Source of the DNA: Persicitalea sp038235275
GTDB lineage: Bacteria > Bacteroidota > Bacteroidia > Cytophagales > Spirosomataceae
Direction: 5' to 3'
Assembly (NCBI GenBank): GCA_038235275.1
Contig: JBBSUC010000027.1
Span: 7,904 to 71,903, forward strand
Length of the DNA: 64,000 bases
In this document: piece after piece, positions 1 to 6,682 of the stretch
Position numbering within the stretch: position 1 is the first letter of the stretch
How the letters are laid out: each line of letters starts with the position of its first letter
Position numbers and translations under genes: made by a program
Notes under the pieces: generated by a model
Told to the model about the DNA's origin: nothing
Seen by the model: the letters and a program-made list of their open reading frames with translations, nothing else
The model's database searches: none

Positions 1-133
1 CTACGAAATCAGCTTCAACAAGTACTTCTACCGCCATCAGCCCCTGCGGACGATCGAGGAAGTGACGGCGGATATTCTGGCGCTGGAAGAAGAAAGCGAT
101 GGGTTGATCCGGGAGTTGCTGACCCTAAACTGA
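1..133 (+). CDS. hsdM: HsdM C-terminal fragment (type I DNA methyltransferase subunit), cut by window edge
   Basis: The frame starting at base 2 is open into the window edge and ends at TGA 131-133, giving 43 residues. The segment begins YEISFNKYFYRHQPLR and continues with an acidic helix rich in LALEEE. This matches the extreme C-terminus of type I N6-adenine methyltransferase subunits as I know the family, and hsdS and hsdR lie downstream, which supports the call. The methyltransferase subunit works with HsdS to methylate adenines in the bipartite target and with HsdR to cut. The catalytic domain lies outside the window, so nothing can be said about its integrity. A transposase gene starts 5 nt after the stop, in place of the close hsdM-hsdS junction usual in such operons. 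Confidence 0.8.
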   Translation, partial: YEISFNKYFYRHQPLRTIEEVTADILALEEESDGLIRELLTLN

Positions 134-138
134 TTGCG

Positions 139-600
139 ATGCCCAATACCTATTCCCAGATTTACATTCAGGCGGTGTTTGCCGTAAAGTACCGCAATGC
201 GGTCATCGCTAAGGAATGGCGCCCCCGTCTGATGGGCGTAATCGGCAACATGATTAATGAAGCAGAGGCCCAAACGATCCTGGTCAATGGCGTGGAAGAC
301 CACGTCCATTGTTTTTTCAGGATGAAACCCGCCGTCTTGCTGGCCGATGTGATGCAAATCGCCAAGGCCAGATCCTCTAAATGGGTCAACGAAAGCGGCT
401 TGCTGCCGCACCGATTCGAGTGGCAAAAGGGCTACGGGGCTTTTTCGTACAGCCATTCCCAGGTCGAAAATGTGCGCCGCTACATCGCCAACCAGGAAGC
501 ACACCACCACAAACAAACCTTCCGGGCGGAATACCTGGATATGCTGGAAAAATTCGGCATCGATTACGACGAGGCCTACATTTTCAATGATTTGGTATGA
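139..600 (+). CDS. REP-associated tyrosine transposase (RAYT, IS200/IS605 Y1 superfamily)
   Basis: 153 residues, normal length for a single-domain Y1 transposase. The HUH metal motif is H55-V56-H57 (EDHVHCFF) and the likely nucleophile is Tyr115 in RRYIANQ, 58 residues later, close to the spacing in IS608 TnpA. Also seen are the family strings EWQKGYGAFSYS and NQEAHHHKQTF. Such enzymes nick and rejoin single-stranded DNA at hairpins; domesticated members accompany REP palindromes. Here the gene follows hsdM by 5 nt and is immediately followed by an array of palindromes (642-969), so RAYT is preferred over a complete IS200 insertion. I see no TnpB partner and no target duplication. It is probably co-transcribed with hsdM. 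Activity on these particular hairpins is inference. Confidence 0.9.
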   Translation: MPNTYSQIYIQAVFAVKYRNAVIAKEWRPRLMGVIGNMINEAEAQTILVNGVEDHVHCFFRMKPAVLLADVMQIAKARSSKWVNESGLLPHRFEWQKGYGAFSYSHSQVENVRRYIANQEAHHHKQTFRAEYLDMLEKFGIDYDEAYIFNDLV

Positions 601-641
601 AAATGACAAAAAAAGTGCCAACAAAGCGTATCCCAAGAAAA

Positions 642-969
642 GTGCCGTAGGCACGGGGTATACCATAGCCAGGGGTTTCAACCCCTGGAATTGAAAAACG
701 GCTGGAATTGAAAAACGGCGCGAAAAAATCAAGAGTGCCGTAGGCACGGCGGATCCCCAGCCAGGGATTTTAATCCCTGGAATTGGGAAATGATACAAAA
801 AACAACCGAGTGCCGTAGGCACGGCGCAACAATAGCCGCGCATTGGCATCGGGCATTGGGTTGTCGGAAATTATGCGCCATGCCTACGGCATTCTTTGCT
901 GTATTGGCTAAATCTCCCTTTATCCAGGGGCTGAAGCCCCTGGCAATTGATTCGTCATGCCTACGGCAT
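642..969. repeat. Composite palindrome array 1 (REP/BIME-like), between RAYT gene and hsdS
   Basis: Two hairpin kinds recur. H1 is 13 bp with a 5-bp stem and a GTA or TAC centre (GTGCCGTAGGCAC). H2 is a 20-bp palindrome (CCAGGGGTTTCAACCCCTGG). Forward composites H1+H2: 642-654 with 669-688, and 735-747 with 761-780. Forward solo H1: 810-822. Inverted solo H1: 880-892 (ATGCCTACGGCAT). Inverted composite: H2 924-943 with H1 957-969. From the outer edge of H1 to the near edge of H2 is 26-27 nt in every composite. Stem bases differ between copies while pairing is kept. No coding frame is needed to explain the region. Confidence 0.9.
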
Positions 970-1010
970 TTTACCGGGCTGAAACCGAAAAAAACGACTA
1001 TTTTTACTCT

Positions 1011-2408
1011 GTGAACAATTCAACTACCGCCGTGCCCACCGCCATCCGCCCTTTGCCGAAGTACCTTGTCTATAAAGATTCTGAGGGGGACGGGGGCAAC
1101 CCTTGCTGGCTGGCGGAAATTCCGGCGCATTGGGAGGTGAAGAGATTGAAAGATGTTTGTAATATAAATCAAAATTCACTTCCTGAGAATACAAATAAGT
1201 ATCTCGAAATAGAATATGTAGATATAGGTAGTGTAAATTTTGAAAAAGGAATTGTAAGTACTGAATCTTTTCTCTTCAAAAACGCTCCTTCACGTGCAAG
1301 AAGATTAGCAAAATTTGGTGACACTATTATCTCAACAGTTCGGACATATCTCAAAGCCATTGATTTTGTTGATGAAAGAAAGTCTTCTCTGGTGTATTCA
1401 ACAGGTTTCGCCGTACTAAATCCTGTACGGATTGATCCATTTTTTTTGGTCAGTTTTGTAAGAAGTGATGCTTTTACTAATCAGGTAGACATTTTTTCTA
1501 CTGGAATGAGCTATCCAGCAATTAATTCAACGGATCTTGGAAGACTTCACCTCCCAATCCCACCCCTCCCCGAACAAACCGCTATCGCCCGTTTCCTCGA
1601 CCGCAAAACGGCTCAGATCGACAACGCCATCCGCATCAAGGAAAGGCAAATCGAGCTACTCCAAGAGCGGCGGCAAATTCTGATCCACCGGGCCGTAACC
1701 CGTGGCCTCGATCCCAAGGCACCCCTGAAAGACAGCGGCGTGGAATGGATTGGGGAGATTCCGGCGCATTGGGAAGTGAAACGGGCAAAGTTTATGTTTT
1801 CAAAAATGGAGCAGGGATGGTCGCCACAATGTGACCAATATGTTGCAGAAAATGATCAATGGGCAGTTTTAAAAGTAGGTTGTGTTAATGGCTTCGCATT
1901 CAATCCTTATGAGAATAAAGTTCTTCCGAAGGATTTAAAACCTAGATTAGAATATAAGGTACACGAAAATGATATTCTGATAAGTAGGGCAAATACGCTT
2001 GAATTGGTAGGCAGTGCAGCAATAGTCCCCAAAATTGAAAATCTATTATTGCTATGCGATAAATTATATAGAGTCTTGATTAATGAGAATGAGATAGTTG
2101 GGTCTTATTATATCTATTATTTAAAGACTAAAATTGCAAGAAATCAAATTGAGCTTGGTGCAAATGGAGCAAGTCCATCAATGCAAAATATTGGACAGAG
2201 TACCATAAAGGATATGTTTATTACAGTTCCGCCTATAAGTGAACAAAAATTTATTTTACGACATATTGAAGAAGGGCTTTCCAAAATTCAGAATACAATT
2301 TCCAAAAAAAAGCAAGAAATCGAAAAGCTAAAAGAGTACAAAGGTACCCTCATCAACAGCGCGGTGACGGGGAAGATCAAAGTGAGTGCGGAATATGAGG
2401 TTATTTAA
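1011..2408 (+). CDS. hsdS: Type I restriction-modification specificity subunit HsdS
   Basis: 465 residues from GTG 1011. The protein has the usual two-fold layout: target-recognition domain 1 (about nt 1150-1550), a central conserved block with PPLPEQTAIARFLDRK and a long helix, target-recognition domain 2 (about 1790-2240), and a C-terminal coiled coil with VPPISEQKFI and a KKKQEIEKLKEYK helix. Each half opens with the same motif (EIPAHWEVKR at about 1123 and 1760). HsdS reads the bipartite DNA target and holds two HsdM subunits. An in-frame ATG at 957 exists but lies exactly inside palindrome 957-969, so I prefer the later start; any start between 957 and 1080 leaves the domains intact. Both recognition domains are markedly AT-rich against GC-rich conserved blocks, the mosaic expected from domain exchange. 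Confidence 0.9.
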   Translation: MNNSTTAVPTAIRPLPKYLVYKDSEGDGGNPCWLAEIPAHWEVKRLKDVCNINQNSLPENTNKYLEIEYVDIGSVNFEKGIVSTESFLFKNAPSRARRLAKFGDTIISTVRTYLKAIDFVDERKSSLVYSTGFAVLNPVRIDPFFLVSFVRSDAFTNQVDIFSTGMSYPAINSTDLGRLHLPIPPLPEQTAIARFLDRKTAQIDNAIRIKERQIELLQERRQILIHRAVTRGLDPKAPLKDSGVEWIGEIPAHWEVKRAKFMFSKMEQGWSPQCDQYVAENDQWAVLKVGCVNGFAFNPYENKVLPKDLKPRLEYKVHENDILISRANTLELVGSAAIVPKIENLLLLCDKLYRVLINENEIVGSYYIYYLKTKIARNQIELGANGASPSMQNIGQSTIKDMFITVPPISEQKFILRHIEEGLSKIQNTISKKKQEIEKLKEYKGTLINSAVTGKIKVSAEYEVI

Positions 2409-2426
2409 ATGTTTTCGAGCAATCAA

Positions 2427-2630
2427 ATCCCGTAGGGATGTAGCATTTACAGCCGCCGATTTTAATCGGCGGATGGAGCGTATCGAGGTATGGAATGAGT
2501 CCCATAGGGACGGACTATAGTTTCGAAAAGAAAGACTAATCGGTCGTTCCTACGGAACTGCTTGTTTCTTGGTTTATTTTAGTCCGCCGATTAAAATCGG
2601 CGGCTAAGAATTTCGTCAAGCCTACGGCTT
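2427..2630. repeat. Composite palindrome array 2, between hsdS and hsdR
   Basis: Same plan as array 1, with different stem sequences. Forward composite: H1 2427-2439 (ATCCCGTAGGGAT) with H2 2453-2472 (CCGCCGATTTTAATCGGCGG), offset 26 nt. Forward solo H1: 2499-2511 (GTCCCATAGGGAC). Inverted solo H1: 2546-2558 (GTTCCTACGGAAC). Inverted composite: H2 2584-2603 with H1 2618-2630 (AAGCCTACGGCTT). The forward half and the inverted half mirror each other around about 2529. This array fills the gap of about 300 nt between hsdS and hsdR; no gene is seen there. A pyrimidine-rich CCTTAACC-type tract follows at about 2680-2706, directly before the hsdR ATG. Confidence 0.9.
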
Positions 2631-2709
2631 TCATTATCCTAATAATTCGCGTTAAAGTAAGCTAACGCCGCCATTCCCTGACCCTTAACCGTTGACCTTT
2701 AACCCCAAA

Positions 2710-5700
2710 ATGACCACCACCAACGAGCAAGCCCTCGAAGCCACCATCGAAAAAAGACTCACGGGTACCTGCCGGGAGGAAATGGTCGATACGCCCGTCG
2801 CCGAGCGCAACGAGCTGTACCGCAGCGGCAACGGCTACCACATCGGGCAGCCTGCCGACTTCAATCCGCGCTACGCCCTGGATGAAGTACGGTTGTTTCA
2901 TTTCCTGGAAACGACCCAGGCCGAAGAACTCGCCAAACTCCAAAAGCAGAGCGACTGGAAGCTGAAAATCCTGGAACGCATCGATCGCCTCGTCAAAAAG
3001 TACGGGGTACTCTACCTGTTCCGCAAAGGGCTGGGCATCGACGACGCGCATTTTACGCTGCTATTTCCGCTGCCGTTGGCCAGCAGCAGCGAACGGGTTA
3101 GGAAAAACTACGAAAGTAACGAATTCAGCGTCACGCGGCAGCTCCGCTACTCGGTGGACAATCCCCGTGAAGAAATCGACATGGTGCTGTTCGTCAACGG
3201 CCTGCCCTTCGCCACCTTGGAGCTAAAAAATCACTGGACGGGCCAAAATGCCAGGGTACACGGGCAAAACCAGTATAAGTACAAGCGCGATCAAACCCAA
3301 CCCCTGCTGCAATTCGGTCGCTGTCTGGTGCATTTGGCCGTCGATACCGACGAGGTGTACATGACCACCAAACTCAGTGGGGCCAGCACCTACTTCCTGC
3401 CCTTTAACCAGGGCGACCACATGGGTAAGGGCAACCCGCCGAGTTTGTCAGGCCACCGCACCAACTACCTCTGGGACGACGTGTTCACGCGCCGGAGCGT
3501 GGCCAACCTCATCCAGCATTTCGTGTGGATGGATGGCAAAGACCACGAGCCGCTCGCCAAAAAGTCCACGCTGTTTTTCCCAAGGTACCATCAGCGTGAC
3601 GTCGTCCGCCGCCTCATGGCTGACGCCAGCCACAAAGGCGTGGGCCAGACCTACCTCATTCAGCATTCGGCGGGTTCGGGCAAGTCCAACTCCATCACCT
3701 GGGCGGCGTTCCAGCTCATCGAGGTCTATCCCGAGAGCGAAACTACGCCCGGCGGCAAGGGCATCGACACGCCGCTGTTCGATTCCGTGATCGTCGTCAC
3801 CGACCGCCGCCTGCTCGACCGCCAACTGCGCGACAACATCAGCCAGTTTTCGCAGGTCAAAAACATCGTGGCCGCCGCGCAAAGCTCCGCCGAACTGCGG
3901 CTCAACCTGGAAAGCGGCAAGAAAATCAACATCACCACCATTCAGAAATTCCCATTCATCGTGGACGGCATCGCCGACCTGAGCGAAAAGCGGTTTGCGG
4001 TCATCATCGACGAGGCCCACAGCAGCCAAAGCGGCTCTGCCCACGACAGCATGAACCAGGCGATGGGCAGCAGCGCGGACAATGACGATGACGACGCCCA
4101 GGACATGGTCTTGGCGGCGATGCGCAACCGCAAAATGCGTGGCAATGCCTCCTACCTGGCGTTCACGGCCACGCCCAAGCCTAATACGCTGGAAAAATTC
4201 GGCGTCAAGCAGCCCGATGGTACCTTTGCGCCCTTCCACCTGTATTCGATGAAACAGGCCATCGAGGAGGGGTTCATCCTGGATGTACTGGCCAACTACA
4301 CCACCTACCGCAGCTACTACGAGATAGAAAAATCCATTGAGGACAACCCGCTTTTCGACACGGGCAAGGCCCAGAAAAAGCTCCGCGCCTTTGTGGAACG
4401 GGACGAGCAGACCATCGCCACCAAGGCCGACATCATGCGCGACCATTTCGTGAGCAAGGTGGTCAATACCAAAAAACTGAAAGGGAAGGCCAAGGGCATG
4501 GTCGTGACCCACAACATCGAAACCGCCATCCGCTACTACCTGGCCCTGCAAAGGTTGCTGGTCAAGCTGGATCATCCCTTCAAGATAGCCATTGCGTTTT
4601 CGGGCAAGAAAACCGTGGACGGCATCGAGTACAGCGAAGAAAGCCTGAACGGTTTCGGGGAAAAGGACACCGCCGAAAAATTCAACGGCGACGACTATCG
4701 TCTGCTCGTGGTGGCCAACAAGTACCTGACGGGTTTCGACCAGCCCAAACTGACGGCCATGTACGTCGACAAGCGTTTGCAGGGCGTCGTAGCCGTGCAG
4801 GCGCTCTCCCGTCTGAACCGAGCCGCCGACAAATTGGGCAAGAAAACGGAAGACCTTTTCGTGTTGGATTTTTTCAATTCGGTGGACGAAATCAAAGCCG
4901 CTTTCGATCCCTTCTACACCGCCACCTCGCTCAACCGCGCCACGGACGTGAACGTGCTGCACGAACTCAAAGACTTGCTCGATAGCGTGGGCGTGTACGA
5001 GTGGGCGGAAGTGGAGGATTTTGTGGCAAAGTACTTCCAGGACGTTCCCGCCGAAGAATTGAGCCTGATTTTGCAGGTAGCCGAAGACCGTTTCAAGCAC
5101 GGCCTGGAACTGGAAGAGGTGGACAAGGCCGATTTCAAAATCAAGGCCAAGCAGTTTGTCAAGATCTATGGGCAAATGGCTTCCATCATGCCATTCGAGG
5201 TCGTCAACTGGGAGAAACTGTTCTGGTACCTCAAATTCCTGATTCCCAAACTACCCATTCAGGATACGGTTCTGGATGGTCTGGACGAACTACTTAACGC
5301 CGTGGACCTTTCGACCTACGGCCTGGAAAGGGTCAAACTCAACGCCGCCATTTCCCTCGATGAAAAGGCCACCGGACTCGACCCGCAAAACGCCAACCCA
5401 CGCGGTGCCCACGGCGGCGAAACCGAAGAAGACCCGCTGGACTTGATCGTTCGCAGCTTCAACGAGCGGTGGTTTCAGGGCTGGGAAGCGACACCCGAGG
5501 AACAGCGGGTGAAGTTCATCAACCTGGCCAAAAGCATGAGGGCTCACCCCGATTACGAGGAGAAATACGCCAACAACCCCGACGAGCAAAACCGCAATCT
5601 GGCGTTCCGCAGGATATTCGAGGATGTGATGGGCAAACAGCGTAAGGTGGAATTGGATTTGTACCGCATGGTTTCCAAAGACGAAGCCTTCAAAACTGCC

Positions 5701-5739
5701 ATGCTGGATACGGTGAAGCGGGTGCTGGGAGGAGGGTGA
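2710..5739 (+). CDS. hsdR: Type I restriction endonuclease subunit HsdR
   Basis: 1009 residues from ATG 2710; an in-frame TTG 18 nt upstream is possible but the ATG is the better start. HsdR is the ATP-driven translocating and cutting subunit of the type I complex. An N-terminal PD-(D/E)XK nuclease is visible as Asp157 with E171-L-K173 (FATLELK). The SF2 motor has Walker A GSGKS at 322-326, DEAH at 434-437 (IIDEAHSSQ), the TATP helicase motif (LAFTATP), and later a KYLTGFDQP/ALSRLNR block typical of motif V-VI. The C-terminus carries the helical part that docks HsdM. Length and motif order are normal and no frame is broken, so the restriction side looks functional. Confidence 0.95.
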   Translation: MTTTNEQALEATIEKRLTGTCREEMVDTPVAERNELYRSGNGYHIGQPADFNPRYALDEVRLFHFLETTQAEELAKLQKQSDWKLKILERIDRLVKKYGVLYLFRKGLGIDDAHFTLLFPLPLASSSERVRKNYESNEFSVTRQLRYSVDNPREEIDMVLFVNGLPFATLELKNHWTGQNARVHGQNQYKYKRDQTQPLLQFGRCLVHLAVDTDEVYMTTKLSGASTYFLPFNQGDHMGKGNPPSLSGHRTNYLWDDVFTRRSVANLIQHFVWMDGKDHEPLAKKSTLFFPRYHQRDVVRRLMADASHKGVGQTYLIQHSAGSGKSNSITWAAFQLIEVYPESETTPGGKGIDTPLFDSVIVVTDRRLLDRQLRDNISQFSQVKNIVAAAQSSAELRLNLESGKKINITTIQKFPFIVDGIADLSEKRFAVIIDEAHSSQSGSAHDSMNQAMGSSADNDDDDAQDMVLAAMRNRKMRGNASYLAFTATPKPNTLEKFGVKQPDGTFAPFHLYSMKQAIEEGFILDVLANYTTYRSYYEIEKSIEDNPLFDTGKAQKKLRAFVERDEQTIATKADIMRDHFVSKVVNTKKLKGKAKGMVVTHNIETAIRYYLALQRLLVKLDHPFKIAIAFSGKKTVDGIEYSEESLNGFGEKDTAEKFNGDDYRLLVVANKYLTGFDQPKLTAMYVDKRLQGVVAVQALSRLNRAADKLGKKTEDLFVLDFFNSVDEIKAAFDPFYTATSLNRATDVNVLHELKDLLDSVGVYEWAEVEDFVAKYFQDVPAEELSLILQVAEDRFKHGLELEEVDKADFKIKAKQFVKIYGQMASIMPFEVVNWEKLFWYLKFLIPKLPIQDTVLDGLDELLNAVDLSTYGLERVKLNAAISLDEKATGLDPQNANPRGAHGGETEEDPLDLIVRSFNERWFQGWEATPEEQRVKFINLAKSMRAHPDYEEKYANNPDEQNRNLAFRRIFEDVMGKQRKVELDLYRMVSKDEAFKTAMLDTVKRVLGGG

Positions 5740-5794
5740 ATTAAGCCTTTCAGCAGTACACTAATTCATTAATTTTAAGACTTTTTACTTATCT

Positions 5795-6553
5795 ATGTGC
5801 TACCACACCTCACTCGAAGTAAAGCAAGCTGCCCTCGAAAACCGCTACGAAGCAAAGGTAGAAGCGGAAAAAGCCTGGGAGCCAACTATTCACGCCAATG
5901 CCTACGCTGTTCCTCATTGGCCCATCGTATCAGCTCAAAAACCTGCTGCCTTATCCATGTACCGCTGGGGTATGGTTCCCGGTTGGGTGAAAACCGATAA
6001 GGACGCCAAAAAACTTCGTACTATGACGATCAACTGCCGATCCGAAACCATGTACGATAAACCTTCCTTCCGGGGAGCGGCGAATGCGGGTCAACGCTGT
6101 CTGATTCCCGTTACGGGCTTTTTCGAGTGGCATACAGAGGGCAAGAAAAAGTACCCCTTCTACATTTACCCGGTGGAAGATTCAAACTCTGACAAGAAGA
6201 TTGTCAGCATAGCGGGCTTGTGGGACGAATGGGCCGACCCGGAAACGGGCGAGGTTCATTACACGTACACCATGCTGACGTTGCCCGCCAATCCCCTCAT
6301 GGCCAGAATCCACAACGGCAAAAAGCGGATGCCCTGCTTGCTGACCCGCGAACTGGAACGGGAGTACCTGCAAAAATCCCTGACGCCCGAAGAAGTTCTG
6401 GAATTGCTGGCCCGGCCGTACCCGGCTGAAAAACTGCAAGCCTACTCGATCAGCAAGCAAATCACCTCGCGGTCGGAGCCTACCGATGTTCCCGAAATAC
6501 TGCAACCCTATGACTACCCGGAAATCTCGGACTTGTTACGGGACATCGCCTGA
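5795..6553 (+). CDS. yedK: SOS response-associated peptidase family protein (YedK/HMCES, SRAP domain)
   Basis: 252 residues. SRAP proteins react through Cys2, after removal of Met1, with abasic sites in single-stranded DNA, forming a stable thiazolidine crosslink that shields the lesion. Visible here are MCYHTS at the start, Asn80 (NCRSE), Glu111 (FFEWH) and His173 (ARIHNGKKRMP), matching the known catalytic Cys, Asn, Glu and His; the length is normal. It follows hsdR by 55 nt on the same strand, and SRAP genes are often found in restriction or mobile regions, but co-function is inference. The start is fixed by the need for Cys at position 2. Confidence 0.93.
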   Translation: MCYHTSLEVKQAALENRYEAKVEAEKAWEPTIHANAYAVPHWPIVSAQKPAALSMYRWGMVPGWVKTDKDAKKLRTMTINCRSETMYDKPSFRGAANAGQRCLIPVTGFFEWHTEGKKKYPFYIYPVEDSNSDKKIVSIAGLWDEWADPETGEVHYTYTMLTLPANPLMARIHNGKKRMPCLLTRELEREYLQKSLTPEEVLELLARPYPAEKLQAYSISKQITSRSEPTDVPEILQPYDYPEISDLLRDIA

Positions 6554-6636
6554 CTTTTCCGCCAATTCACGAAATGCGCTTGCCCCCGCGCTAAGCGCGG
6601 CGGATTCATATTTCTTGATGAAAAAATAAGATAAAA

Positions 6637-6662
6637 AAGCGGAGGGCTTTTGCCCTCCGCTT
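6637..6662 (-). terminator. Intrinsic terminator of the minus-strand TonB receptor gene
   Basis: A perfect 9-bp stem GCGGAGGGC / GCCCTCCGC (6639-6647 and 6652-6660) has a 4-nt loop. The A-run to its left becomes the U-run for leftward transcription, 20 nt after the receptor stop. It may also stop rightward transcription from the yedK side. Confidence 0.85.
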
Positions 6663-6682
6663 CCCAAAACCAAAAATTTATT

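Noticed and set aside
139..600. Complete IS200/IS605 insertion sequence
   Set aside because: No TnpB, no defined left and right ends; the surrounding palindromes fit a RAYT/REP system better.
37..849. 270-codon minus-strand open frame over the RAYT gene and palindromes
   Set aside because: It is opposite an intact transposase, and its N-terminal part merely translates the repeats (recurring AVPTAL).
642..969. CRISPR array
   Set aside because: The repeats are palindromes of two kinds in both orientations, with unequal distances and varying stems, and there are no cas genes.
3448..5175. Long open frame on the minus strand inside hsdR (575 codons)
   Set aside because: It mirrors hsdR codons, has no recognisable motif, and hsdR itself has full family motifs.
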